A DNA stretch of 64,000 nt, from NCBI RefSeq assembly GCF_003601985.1, contig NZ_QZXA01000015.1, forward strand, positions 1-64,000. The letters run 5' to 3'. The DNA comes from Mesorhizobium jarvisii. Its GTDB lineage: Bacteria > Pseudomonadota > Alphaproteobacteria > Rhizobiales > Rhizobiaceae. Positions within the stretch are counted from its first letter, which is position 1; every line of letters starts with the position of its first letter. A program made the position numbers and the translations under genes. The notes below the pieces were generated by a model. The model ran no database searches, had not been told where the DNA came from, and saw nothing but the letters and a program-made list of their open reading frames with translations. Positions 8,495-16,978 of the stretch are shown in pieces.

Positions 8495-9284
8495 ATGGTG
8501 ACACTATCATCGAGTGCAGGGGCGGCCGCACTTGGCCTCAGCTACGTCCGGACGCGCCGATCGTCGGTCAAGAAGTCGTTCGGCAGAACTACGGTGACTG
8601 GCTTTGACCGGCACAAGGATCTTTCGGCGCCGATGGCCGAGCATCGAAAAGGCTGCCCGACATGCCGAGCCCGAAGAAAGGAAGCGACGCCGAGAAGCCG
8701 CAAGGGACACTGAAGCTCGCAAGGCCTCGAAAAAGTGGATTGCCGACGTCGGCGTCATCGCTATCCACTGCTAGCCGAGATTTGCCGCCGCTTGGTCGGC
8801 TGGTTGCGACAGCGCAATACGGTATCGTCTTTTCATCCAAGTGACGGGTGAACTTGTTGAGCCATTGGACTTGATGGCTTCCTATCCAAACGCAATGCGT
8901 CGAGAAGGCAACTGCATTTGGGGTAGGTGGCGTTCGGCTACGCTCGCCGAGTTGGTTAGGACATGGCCCACACCCCATCGCCAGGAGCGGACGAACTTTT
9001 GCGCGGCAGGTGGCAGCCGGCGCTTGCCGAACTGAGGTCGCCCGTCGAAATGCCGGGAGCCTTGAGCGGAAAAATCCATGTCGCAAGCTTAAGACGACTG
9101 GCTGACTTGCAGTCTGAACGAGACGGATCATATCGGGCGTTCGGTAACTGTCCGTGTTCACATGTGGCGAGGCAGGAACACAGGTTCTGGAGCAGAGATT
9201 ACGAACAGCGGTGGGCAAAAATATGAACTTTTTCGTATGCTCATGAGCCGGCCAGCCGTTGGCCGAGCATCCTTGTGCTACGAG
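8495..9284. other. 790 bp without a supportable gene
   Basis: Open frames on both strands here look like antisense or chance frames: Arg/Ser/Pro-rich, with no ribosome-binding sites and no recognisable motif. It may hold decayed genes, but no family could be identified. Confidence 0.4.
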
Positions 9285-10280
9285 CTACTCGCCGCCTGCG
9301 CTCGCCGTCTCGTCCTTGAAGCTGACTTTCGTTCCTTTCTGCACCATGGACGCGAGGTCCTCGGCATCCCAGTTGGTCAACCTGATGCAGCCATGCGAGA
9401 AGGTCGCGCCGATCTTGCCCGGTTCGGGCGTGCCGTGAATACCGTAGCTCTCGATGGACAGATCGATCCAGACCGATCCCACGGGATTGTTCGGTCCGGC
9501 CGCAATCGTGAACGGCCGTTTGGCTTTGACCCCCTTGAAAGCGAAGTTCGGATCGTAGTGATAGGTGGGGTTGCGCGCGACGCGTTTGACCTCCGCCTCG
9601 CCACTCGGCGCCGGCTTCTCGGCGCTGCCGATGGAAGCGGGAAAGACCGCGAGCCATTTACCGGAAGGATCAAGAACGCGCACCAGGCGTGCGCCCTTGT
9701 CGACCTCGATGCCGGCAATCCTGGCTGGAGATTCCCCCCGATCAATATCCGGAACCAGCAACTTAGTGCCGGCCTTCATGAACCCGATCCCCGGATTGAG
9801 CCTCCTGAGCAATTGCTCGCTTATGTGGAAGCGCTCGGCCAGTTTCTCCGTCACGTTGTGATAGCCGAGCGTCCGCAGGCGGGCCATCTTCTCCATGCGC
9901 GCCGGAATGCGCTTGGTAAAGGGTCCGCTCACATCCTTGCGTGTCAGTTCGTAGCTCACCACGACTGGGTTGGTGGAGGTTGCCGTCAGCCTGTCCCAGG
10001 TCTCCGGCGTAAGCTTGCCGTCGGAGGACAATCCGTTCGCAGTCTGAAAGGCCCTAATGGCCTTTGCGGCGTTGTCTGAGAAGCGGCCCTCGATCATGCC
10101 TGGCGAGAAACGGGCGCGATCCAAAAGTATCTGCGCCTTCAGGATAACCGGGCTGAAGCCTTTCGATCTTTCGGGTGAGAATTGCGCTTGATTGACAGTG
10201 GCGGAGTCGAGCTTGGCCGCCGCTGTCCCGTCGCAAGTGAGGGCAAGCGCCGCAGCCGCGACGAGAAGGAGCCTGACCAT
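9285..10280 (-). CDS. L,D-transpeptidase with N-terminal peptidoglycan-binding domain
   Basis: This is a 331-residue exported enzyme. ATG 10280 is preceded by GGAGG and followed by a signal sequence (MVRLLLVAAAALALT). Residues ~45-100 form a PG_binding_1-like domain (FSDNAAKAIRAFQTANGLSS), and a LysM-like stretch follows (HISEQLLRRLNPG). The C-terminal YkuD domain carries the catalytic motif SHGCIRLTNWDA with its nucleophilic Cys, plus the upstream His (SYGIHGTPEP). It should make 3-3 peptidoglycan cross-links or attach proteins to peptidoglycan in the periplasm. Length and domain order are typical. Confidence 0.92.
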   Translation of the reverse strand: MVRLLLVAAAALALTCDGTAAAKLDSATVNQAQFSPERSKGFSPVILKAQILLDRARFSPGMIEGRFSDNAAKAIRAFQTANGLSSDGKLTPETWDRLTATSTNPVVVSYELTRKDVSGPFTKRIPARMEKMARLRTLGYHNVTEKLAERFHISEQLLRRLNPGIGFMKAGTKLLVPDIDRGESPARIAGIEVDKGARLVRVLDPSGKWLAVFPASIGSAEKPAPSGEAEVKRVARNPTYHYDPNFAFKGVKAKRPFTIAAGPNNPVGSVWIDLSIESYGIHGTPEPGKIGATFSHGCIRLTNWDAEDLASMVQKGTKVSFKDETASAGGE

Positions 10281-10373
10281 CGATGCCTCCACCAGAACCT
10301 GTTTCTATGACGCATCAACGCCGATATGGTTCCGGCCCATGAGGCTCCTCCAACGGCTTAACGGGCCTCGGAT

Positions 10374-10808
10374 ACGCTGGGGCTCTGGCCAGGCGCTTCG
10401 CTGTCAACCAGAAGATGGTCATGATGGAAGAGGCGAGCATCGCTCGCCGACCTGCCTGCCGGCCCGAAAGAACCGGCATCGGCGATGCTCGCGATTCTGG
10501 AGGCCGCGGTCAATTGTCGCTTTCCGCCGCAAAATGACGCTGTCGCACGACGCTGCCTCTAGGCCACCTCGAGGAAGAATGAACCGGACCATCAGAGGCG
10601 CCATCCTCAAGACCATCAGAGGCGCCATCCTCAAGCGCTCTTACGACGACGAGAGCCAAGCATCGTCGCGCCACGTCGTCGTCGCTTTACAACTTCGCCT
10701 GCATGAGCCGCACCTCGAGGTCTGACCTGCGAGTCCGATGGGGCAATCGACAACGGGATGGTTTCGAACTCGACCTGATCCAGCAAAGTGCCGGTACTGA
10801 ACATCTAG
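10374..10808 (+). mobile_element. decayed IS481-family transposase remnant
   Basis: Pieces of an IS481-type transposase appear in order in different frames: ALARRFAVNQKMV (N-terminal HTH region), ADLPAGPKEPAS, then RMNRTIRGAILKRSYDDES and YNFA, and finally a GFELDLIQQ segment like the usual C-terminal DPIHQMPGLN. The catalytic core between the HTH and RMNRTI is missing, so the element is internally deleted as well as frameshifted. A 24-bp tandem duplication (10588-10635) lies inside it. It cannot encode an active transposase. No terminal inverted repeats could be assigned. Confidence 0.62.
10588..10635. repeat. 24-bp perfect tandem duplication
   Basis: Two identical adjacent 24-bp units at 10588-10611 and 10612-10635 (each begins ACCATCAGAGG and ends ATCCTCAAG). 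The duplication is in frame and repeats TIRGAILK in the transposase remnant. Confidence 0.95.
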
Positions 10809-10907
10809 GAACAGAGGTAGTGTAAGGTTTTGCGCCAATTGCGCCGTTGGCAGGAACTGGCACGGCTGCACGACGTTTCCAGGACACGCAGTCAAGGGAG
10901 TGCTAGA

Positions 10908-11315
10908 ATGCAAACCTCACCAGCGAGTCCCGAGTATCCTCCGACCGCGCCTGCCATCCTTCCCTTTCATGGTACGGTGACGGTCAGATTCTCTGACGCC
11001 ATTGTTGCGTCAAGCGAGTGCGCAAAAATGCTCTACGAAGACGGGCGAGATCCAGTCTTTTACATCCCGTTCGAGGACATCTATTTCGAGCTTTTCGAGA
11101 AAACCAACGCCACCTCGGAGTCTGCATGGGGCACGGCCGGCTATTGGCGCGTGCATGCAGCCGGTGCATCGGCTGACAATTTCATGTGGGCCTACGAGAC
11201 TCCCGAAACGGCCGCCCTGGCCATCGCCCGGCACGGCGCATTCGACCCGCACAAGGCCCGCATCGACGCCGATCCGGCCGAGGACAAGCAGCATACCCCG
11301 CACCTCCCCGAATAG
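10908..11315 (+). CDS. DUF427 domain protein
   Basis: The 135-residue protein matches DUF427: VTVRFSDAIVASSECAKML then DPVFYIPFEDI is the first beta-barrel repeat, and WRVHAAGASADNFMWAYETP the second half with its terminal DPHKARID helix. Function is unknown; the fold is a small beta-barrel found in many actinobacteria and rhizobia. ATG 10908 follows AGGGAG, which is better than an upstream in-frame start. It is probably cytoplasmic, and no operon partner is evident apart from the small gene at 11384. Confidence 0.85.
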   Translation: MQTSPASPEYPPTAPAILPFHGTVTVRFSDAIVASSECAKMLYEDGRDPVFYIPFEDIYFELFEKTNATSESAWGTAGYWRVHAAGASADNFMWAYETPETAALAIARHGAFDPHKARIDADPAEDKQHTPHLPE

Positions 11316-11383
11316 TCATGTAATGGGGAAGCTGATAATGCCGGACATGTTTTGGCATGTGGACGCAGCAAAGGAACTAATCA

Positions 11384-11578
11384 ATGCGCCCAAAATCATC
11401 GCGCGATATTCCGGGACAAAAGCCTCGCAACGACAGGGATCGGACCAGCCGGAAGGCCGCTGCTAAAACCCCGGATAAGACCAACGACTGGGATCGAGAT
11501 GCAGTCCACGGTGAGGGCGAGTCGATCGGAATAGAGATTGAGCAAGTAGAGATTGAGCAAGGGATCGAGTCGAAATAG
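11384..11578 (+). CDS. small hydrophilic hypothetical protein, 64 residues
   Basis: Family not recognised. The N-terminal half is very basic (KPRNDRDRTSRKAAAKTPDK) and the C-terminal half acidic (EIEQVEIEQGIESK, an imperfect repeat). It looks intrinsically disordered. AAAGGA lies about 8 nt before the ATG. It may be a small stress-associated protein given the surrounding genes, but that is only context. Confidence 0.48.
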   Translation: MRPKSSRDIPGQKPRNDRDRTSRKAAAKTPDKTNDWDRDAVHGEGESIGIEIEQVEIEQGIESK

Positions 11579-11586
11579 GCGTTTAT

Positions 11587-11715
11587 TCAGGATTGTCGAA
11601 GGGCCGAATTGAGCCACTCGTACAGGAATCCCTGCGCGTCCTCGAAATCAGCAATTTCCCGTACCAGATTATCGGCGCTCTCACGAAAACAGGGCAGTCG
11701 AAAATCCGATTGTTT
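11587..11715 (-). pseudogene. 3' fragment of an unknown gene
   Basis: A protein-like minus frame (CFRESADNLVREIADFEDA then QGFLYEWLNSALRQS) ends at TGA 11587-11589 but opens directly after a stop at about 11715. It contains no ATG, GTG or TTG start, so it seems to be a 5'-truncated remnant. Family not recognised. Confidence 0.3.
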
Positions 11716-11771
11716 TTAGGATCCTGCAAGTCAACGAACAACTGAGTTTTTGATGCAGGCCAGCCATATGG

Positions 11772-11936
11772 TCAGCGGCCGAGCGCGATATGAGGATTTT
11801 GTGCGTCAAGACGGTCGAAACGGGCGTGGGAGAAATCAACGGAACGGTTGGCTTCCACCTCCACATATCCTCCGGCGTTCGTGACCGCGCTGTACTGAAT
11901 GATGACGGCACGCTTTCCTAACTGCCCGCGCGGCAC
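11772..11936 (-). CDS. small protein, 54 residues, GTG start
   Basis: The minus frame from GTG 11936 reads VPRGQLGKRAVIIQYSAVTN then a Gly/Val-rich segment and a regular C-terminus (DFSHARFDRLDAQNPHIALG), ending at TGA 11772-11774. Codon choice and composition are convincingly protein-like, unlike the overlapping frames. No strong Shine-Dalgarno precedes the GTG. Family unknown. Confidence 0.55.
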   Translation of the reverse strand: MPRGQLGKRAVIIQYSAVTNAGGYVEVEANRSVDFSHARFDRLDAQNPHIALGR

Positions 11937-12158
11937 CGCTTTGCGCGACGGGTCCGCATTTGGAACACAGTCATGCTGGAAAATTGGGGCCGCACTTGTC
12001 CCCTTCTTGCTTCTCCGTGAGACTTGCAGGCGGCGGGCTTTTGCCTATCGCTCTGCTAGGACCGCCGCCGGCACGGATTCAAATAGGATTTGTATTAATC
12101 TGGTGCGCCCCGCAGGACCGGCTTGGGCTTGCTACAGGTCTCGACGCATAGCAGATAA

Positions 12159-12182
12159 GCCGCCGCCACAGAGGGCGGCGGG
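12159..12182 (-). terminator. hairpin downstream of csbD
   Basis: An 8-bp GC stem (CCGCCGCC with GGCGGCGG, loop ACAGAG) lies about 10 bp past the csbD stop. On the minus strand it is followed by TTATCTG, only weakly U-rich, so it is a plausible but not strong terminator. Confidence 0.4.
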
Positions 12183-12190
12183 CAGTTATC

Positions 12191-12394
12191 CTACCAGTCT
12201 TGCCTGGTGTACCAGGCGTCGATATCCCTACGCGCGCGGTCGCGTTCGATGCCGTAGCGCTCCTGGATCTTACCTTCGAGTTGATCGCGTTTGCCAGCGA
12301 TGCGATCAAGGTCATCATCAGTGAGTTTTCCCCACTGTTCTTTGACCTTGCCTTTGACCTGCTTCCAGTTTCCCTCAACGCGGTTCCAGTCCAT
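12191..12394 (-). CDS. CsbD family general stress protein
   Basis: This 67-residue protein begins MDWNRVEGNWKQVKGKVKE, the classic CsbD start (usually about 60-70 residues), followed by LTDDDLDRIAGKRDQLEGKI and a RYG motif. CsbD-like proteins are small, highly hydrophilic, stress- and stationary-phase-induced proteins with no defined biochemical role. ATG 12394 sits behind a near-perfect AAGGAGG. A longer frame extends upstream but is not needed. It lies in a stretch rich in stress-type genes. Confidence 0.93.
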   Translation of the reverse strand: MDWNRVEGNWKQVKGKVKEQWGKLTDDDLDRIAGKRDQLEGKIQERYGIERDRARRDIDAWYTRQDW

Positions 12395-12884
12395 CACGAC
12401 CTCCTTCATTCGAAAAAGGATCGAACGTCGTTTTGCCGCGGAAGTTCCAGGCAATCGGGGGTGCCGAGCCCGATCCACGAAAGTCCCGCGTGTTGCCGAA
12501 TGAATCATGGGCAGCGTGTATTCGTCTATCGACGAAGCCGTCAACCTTCCTCCCCATATGTTGACCAGCCCGGGATGCGGAAAGCGCACCTAAATTGCCC
12601 AGGTGTGTCGCATCGTTAATAGCCGCTACAGCAATAAGTTGCATAACATACATTATGGAACTTGAAAGTACTCAATACAATCAATATGGTAAGTCCTCAT
12701 TAGGCCGACCTTGGCGGTGGCCGGGACACTGGTCTGCTATCTAACCCTTCGCACACCTAAAACCTATTTTGTGGCCTTCTACGATCAACGATTCTGTCAA
12801 AGGGCGTCTGTATTTGATTGTACGCTAATGTACGTTTTCAGCTAGGCAAGCACGGGGGCTATCGAATCCGACGAAGGAAATTGG
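12395..12884. other. 490 bp gene-poor region
   Basis: The first ~80 bp hold the csbD promoter side. 12620-12850 is comparatively AT-rich and probably carries the promoter of the plus-strand gene at 12885. A 29-codon frame from ATG 12656 (MELESTQYNQYGK) has no ribosome-binding site and is not called. Confidence 0.4.
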
Positions 12885-14192
12885 ATGGCCACTCTCCATT
12901 ATGCATCAGGCGGATCAGCGACGGACGTCGCAACCGCCGGATTCAATCTTGTCGACGTTTCATCCGTGGACGAACTCAACGCCTTGCCGGCTGGCACGAA
13001 AGGTCTGGTTTGGCTGGATGAAGCCAATGGCGCAACCTCGTCTTTCATTGACAAAGTCACGCCCTTCATCGGCAACCCGAAGGTGTTCGGCTTCTTCCTC
13101 GTCGACGAGCCCGATCCCACGGGCAAATGGGGAACCTATGCCACAGCCGACAATCTGAAGGCGGAATCCGACTGGATCCACACCCACCTGCCCGGCGCCA
13201 AGACCTTCATCACCATGATGAACATGGGGTCTTCGGCTGATCCCGATTTTTCAAACACTTTCAATCCCGCCAACACGCATATCGACTATTACGGCGTGGA
13301 TCCCTACCCGGTGCGCACCGGCACAAGCACCGTCGACTACAATATGATCGACAGGACCGTGGCCGCGGCGGTCGCCTCTGGCGTTCCGCTCAGCCAGATC
13401 GTTCCGGTTTATCAGACGTTCGGCGGCGGCAACTACACCACCGATACGGGCGGCCAATATGTCCTTCCCAGCGTCGCCCAGGAGCAGACCATGCTGGACC
13501 ACTGGGCCAAGGTTGCGCCATCGCCCGCCTTCGACTATGCCTATGCGTGGGGCTCTCAACAGGGCGACACCGCGCTTGGCGACTCGCCGGAGCTGCAGGC
13601 CTTGTTCCAGCAACATAACCTCAGCAGCGCCGCAAGCGCCCCGGCAACCCCTACCCCGAGCACCTCTGAAACCTCCAGTACTCCTGGCATTCCCCCCAGT
13701 ACGTCCGGTACGCAGGGGAGCCCTGGCACCGCTAGTACACCGAGTACTCAATTTGTCGCCAATCCTAGCGATGGTAGACATCATAATTCTGATGGTGCCG
13801 ATTTGATCCACGGAACCGGTGCCGTCCATCACCTCGCGAATGCCAGCCACTGGGTGACAGAGTCGGCCGGTGTCGGCAGGGGCATAGGACTTGCCTCACT
13901 GGCCGATGCCGGCAGCGATGCCTTCGCATTCGATGCAGGCGCTCTTGCGGCCCGCGGTGCCGACCGCCCTACGGACTTCAGCGTCTCCCAACAAAAGTTT
14001 CATCTCGACCACGCTTTGGGGCTTCACACGGGCGCTCCACCAAATGGCGCTCTCGTCGCCGGCATGGGCTCGCATGATGGTAGCGACCATATCATCTACA
14101 ACAGTTCGACCGGAGCGCTCTCTTTCGACAACCATGGCACCGGAGGTGCTCATCACATAGAATTCGCCCATTTTCCCGCTGCCTTAATCTGA
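12885..14192 (+). CDS. glycoside-hydrolase-like protein with low-complexity linker
   Basis: The 435-residue protein has an N-terminal ~250-residue domain with a TIM-barrel look: repeated beta-alpha segments, FGFFLVDEPDP at the end of a strand, IDYYGVDPYP and YAYAWGSQQG, all typical of glycan-active barrels. Residues ~255-295 are a Pro/Ser/Thr linker (TPSTSETSSTPGIPPSTSG). The C-terminal ~130 residues include GSHDGSDHIIYNSSTGALSF, resembling the end of RTX-type calcium-binding secreted proteins. No N-terminal signal is visible, so type I secretion is possible but unproven. GAAGGAAA precedes the ATG. No substrate can be assigned. Confidence 0.78.
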   Translation: MATLHYASGGSATDVATAGFNLVDVSSVDELNALPAGTKGLVWLDEANGATSSFIDKVTPFIGNPKVFGFFLVDEPDPTGKWGTYATADNLKAESDWIHTHLPGAKTFITMMNMGSSADPDFSNTFNPANTHIDYYGVDPYPVRTGTSTVDYNMIDRTVAAAVASGVPLSQIVPVYQTFGGGNYTTDTGGQYVLPSVAQEQTMLDHWAKVAPSPAFDYAYAWGSQQGDTALGDSPELQALFQQHNLSSAASAPATPTPSTSETSSTPGIPPSTSGTQGSPGTASTPSTQFVANPSDGRHHNSDGADLIHGTGAVHHLANASHWVTESAGVGRGIGLASLADAGSDAFAFDAGALAARGADRPTDFSVSQQKFHLDHALGLHTGAPPNGALVAGMGSHDGSDHIIYNSSTGALSFDNHGTGGAHHIEFAHFPAALI

Positions 14193-14294
14193 AAAGGCCT
14201 TTAGAACGGCCGCCATTGACCGAAGCCCCGCAAATCACTCAGACCAAGTCTGTGGCCCTCGAAGTGCGTCTCAGAAGATGATTGGTGCCTGGGA

Positions 14295-14414
14295 ATGATC
14301 AAGCGCGTGACCGACGATCGCATCAGCGTTGAATTCCCAGCTACAATTTCCCTCATTCAATTATCGAACGGCCAAGTTGTTGAAGGGCCAACAGAGCCGC
14401 GTTTGGCGGACTAG
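14295..14414 (+). CDS. possible 39-residue protein
   Basis: A short frame (MIKRVTDDRISVEFPATISL, then ending in PRLAD) with balanced composition. No clear ribosome-binding site and no recognised family. The rest of 14193-14780 shows nothing supportable. Confidence 0.28.
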   Translation: MIKRVTDDRISVEFPATISLIQLSNGQVVEGPTEPRLAD

Positions 14415-14805
14415 AAAGAAGGCGCTGATCGATGAGCCGGATTGACAAACCATGACTAGGCCTTCCGACGTTGGCCGGCCGTTCCCCTTCATCGTGCTCA
14501 TCGATTGGCGCTGCCGTTCACGAAAATTCATCATTAGCAACTAGGTGGAATGTTGGGCCGGAACCTTCCGCCCGCGTCCCGCTGTCCGGGGGAACCTCAC
14601 CCGCTTCCGACAGCGCTGGAAGTTGATTTGTAGCTGTCCGGCAAAGCCTCAGTTCAAAAACGAAGGTGGACCATCCGCACCATGGGTTTGAGCGATCCCT
14701 CGCCAGAATAATTAACCGTGGATGCTGTGTGGATATCCCCGCCGCGCCCATTGCGAATCGAGGTGATGCGGGCACCTTGGCCGAATGGTCGCAGGATATG
14801 TTGAA

Positions 14806-15174
14806 ATGGTGCTATTCGAGCAGTCGCTTTGCGACGGCGACGGTATGCATCGGCCATTCGCCGATCGCGTCGCTGACGCTGCGGCGAAAACATCCGGAAC
14901 GGTCTTGTTCGACGTTCGTATCGATGGTGACACCCAAGTCCAACGAATGGCCGCTATCGGATATGACGACGCTGGCACCGCAATAATTTTGATGGAGAAG
15001 ACCGGAGACTTGAGGTGCGCGTCGGTAAACGGCGAGACCGCCGTGTTGGTAGCGGAGCTGGCCGCTTGGGAATCATCTCCTCTTAGCGAGCATGCGCGCG
15101 TTGATTTCCGAGGGACGGCAGCGATGCTGTTGGCAAAGCTTCGCAGTTCCGGTCACTTCGGCCGATCCATTTGA
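14806..15174 (+). CDS. hypothetical protein, about 122 residues
   Basis: Family not recognised. The composition is protein-like with a central beta-rich part (SGTVLFDVRIDGDTQVQRMA, AGTAIILMEKTG) and a C-terminal helix. The start could be ATG 14785 or 14806; neither has a strong ribosome-binding site. No membrane segments. Confidence 0.5.
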   Translation: MVLFEQSLCDGDGMHRPFADRVADAAAKTSGTVLFDVRIDGDTQVQRMAAIGYDDAGTAIILMEKTGDLRCASVNGETAVLVAELAAWESSPLSEHARVDFRGTAAMLLAKLRSSGHFGRSI

Positions 15175-15226
15175 TCCTCTGCAGCACACGGGGCACGTTT
15201 GGTGCGGCGCCCTCCGTCCAGCCCGG

Positions 15227-15403
15227 TTAAGTGCGAGGGATGCTCTGAGCGTCGTGCAGCAAACGTTCGAGCCTGACAATCGTATCTCGAACCAAATCGT
15301 GAGCGCGGCTGCTCTCTCCGAGACACATTGCCGCCTCGCATTCACCTAACACAGCGACAGCGTTCTGAATCTCTCGCTTGAGGTCATCGGTCTTTTTGCT
15401 CAT
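15227..15403 (-). CDS. small helical hypothetical protein
   Basis: About 58 residues, MSKKTDDLKREIQNAVAVLG then CEAAMCLGE and a helix LVRDTIVRLERLLHDAQ. It could be one or two amphipathic helices. A TTG six bases upstream (15409) fits the AGGGA ribosome-binding sequence better than the ATG at 15403, so the start is ambiguous. It overlaps or abuts the stop of the frame at 15406-15636. Function unknown. Confidence 0.55.
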   Translation of the reverse strand: MSKKTDDLKREIQNAVAVLGECEAAMCLGESSRAHDLVRDTIVRLERLLHDAQSIPRT

Positions 15404-15405
15404 TA

Positions 15406-15636
15406 TCAATTATAGTCCCTTCGAGCCGTCGCCGCAAATCGTTGCCCTGAAGGCGTCAGGTTATCAATCGCGGGCCGCAGGTCTCGCCATAGGCGATAGA
15501 ATTCGACCAGGATGTTCGTCTTCGGCTGCTCGTACCTCCAGGGAGAGGCCGCACTTTCACCGGATCTGGAAGCTGCTATATTGGTCTTTTGGTCATTGCC
15601 TGCGCGCCATACGGTCCTCCTCGGGAACAGTTTCAC
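15406..15636 (-). CDS. possible small protein upstream of 15227-15403
   Basis: The C-terminal part (TNILVEFYRLWRDLRPAIDN then LTPSGQRFAATARRDYN) is protein-like, but the only start in frame is GTG 15636 without a ribosome-binding site. A good GAGGAGG sits before an ATG in another frame that soon hits a stop. Either the 5' end is frameshifted or the frame is fortuitous. Confidence 0.33.
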   Translation of the reverse strand: MKLFPRRTVWRAGNDQKTNIAASRSGESAASPWRYEQPKTNILVEFYRLWRDLRPAIDNLTPSGQRFAATARRDYN

Positions 15637-16213
15637 CGAACAAGCTGGTCAGCAATCAGCGTGAAGCGATAGGTTCTGCCCCAACCTGCGAGTTCGTCGG
15701 ATTTCTTTAAGCGGGCTCACGGCGATTTTGTGGGCTGCTGCCCTCCCAGCGCGCCTGGCGATCATCGGCGCTACGCGAAGGTTAAGCTTGGTTTTTAGGG
15801 TGACCGGTCGTTGCGGGCGTGCAGGGGCCATGGCAAAGGACGCCGCCCTCGATCTGATGGCAAAGCCAAGCTTTCGCCTCGCTGAAACGGGACCGAATAA
15901 TTGATCCTGGTTGGTGCCAATTCCGACGCACGAACCATGGCAGGTTCATCCGGCGAGGCGCCAGATCGATAAAGCACTACGCTCACTGCAATCTCACTGC
16001 GACTTCCCAAGACAGCGCCTACACGTCGCTCATGTCGTCGCCTGACAGAACGGCGGGTTGTGGCACTCGTCAGGCATCCTTCCGCCTGGCCTTCCGCGTC
16101 CGCTCCCGATCCTGCGCGCCAGCTTCACATCGACTCGATCTGTCTGCCATTGGAACCAAGCAATCGCCGGGAGGTTTGGCTCTCATCGTCGTCTCCAACA
16201 AAGGAGTAGCTGC
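15637..16213. other. 577 bp without a supportable gene
   Basis: Frames on both strands are short and lack ribosome-binding sites. The right-hand end must contain the promoter of the DUF4142 gene at 16214. Confidence 0.4.
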
Positions 16214-16957
16214 ATGAGAAATACCTTTCGCCTAACGTCTCTGTCGCTTGCCACCTCACTGGCGTTTGCATTGCCGTCATTCGCCGCCGAGACTGCGCAA
16301 GACTTCGTAACCAAGGCCGCGATTGGCGGAATGTTTGAGGTCCAGTCGAGCAAGGTCGTCCAAGACAAGCTTCAGGACCAGGCGCTGAAGGACTTCGCCC
16401 AGAAGATGATCTCCGATCATGGGGCTGCCAACGCCAAGCTCGAAAGCATCGCCGGCGAACAGAAATTGCAGGTGCCTGCCGATCTCGATGCTTCTCACAA
16501 TAGCGACCTCGACAAGCTGAAATCAGCTTCAGCACCAGTCGATAAGCCATATGCGGTCATGCAGAAGGCTGCTCATGCCGATGCTGTTAGTCTGTTCGAG
16601 GCGTACGCCAAGGATGGCGACAACGCCGCCCTGAAATCCTTCGCTTCTGAGACATTGCCTACACTCAAGATGCACCGGGACATGATCCAGAAGGCTGAAA
16701 CCAAGGCGCCTGCCAACGAAAGCACAACGCCCGCAGTCTCAACCAGCGGCGTCAATAATCCCGCAGCTCCGGTACCCGGCGCCAACAGCTTCACCGAAGA
16801 CCAGGCAAAAAGCGCGATCCAGAAGGCCGGTTATACCGACGTCTCTGCACTCAAGAAGGACGACAAGGGCATCTGGCGCGGGACGGCGAGCAAGGACGGC
16901 AAGTCGACTCCAGTCGCTCTCGACTATCAGGGCAACGTCGTTGCCGACACTCAGTGA
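16214..16957 (+). CDS. exported DUF4142 (ferritin-like) protein with C-terminal PepSY-like segment
   Basis: A 247-residue protein whose start follows AAAGGAGT. Residues 1-24 are a signal peptide (SLATSLAFALPSFAAE). Residues ~25-165 form the DUF4142 four-helix domain (AAIGGMFEVQSSKVVQDKL, DFAQKMISDHGAANAKLES, and a final TLKMHRDMIQKAE). After a Pro/Ala-rich linker, residues ~190-247 (SAIQKAGYTDVSALKKDDKG, ending LDYQGNVVAD) resemble a PepSY-like domain. DUF4142 proteins are periplasmic with no firm biochemical function. It is probably co-transcribed with the stress gene 21 bp downstream. Confidence 0.88.
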   Translation: MRNTFRLTSLSLATSLAFALPSFAAETAQDFVTKAAIGGMFEVQSSKVVQDKLQDQALKDFAQKMISDHGAANAKLESIAGEQKLQVPADLDASHNSDLDKLKSASAPVDKPYAVMQKAAHADAVSLFEAYAKDGDNAALKSFASETLPTLKMHRDMIQKAETKAPANESTTPAVSTSGVNNPAAPVPGANSFTEDQAKSAIQKAGYTDVSALKKDDKGIWRGTASKDGKSTPVALDYQGNVVADTQ

Positions 16958-16978
16958 TCAAAAGAAAGGATAAATGCG

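Noticed and set aside
8495-9284. Long open frames on both strands (for example 8589-9218 minus)
   Set aside because: Arg/Ser/Pro-rich, no ribosome-binding site, no motif; they look like antisense or chance frames in high-GC DNA.
9162-10079. 305-codon plus-strand frame
   Set aside because: Antisense to the L,D-transpeptidase.
12656-12745. 29-residue frame MELESTQYNQYGK...
   Set aside because: No ribosome-binding site and no conservation evidence.
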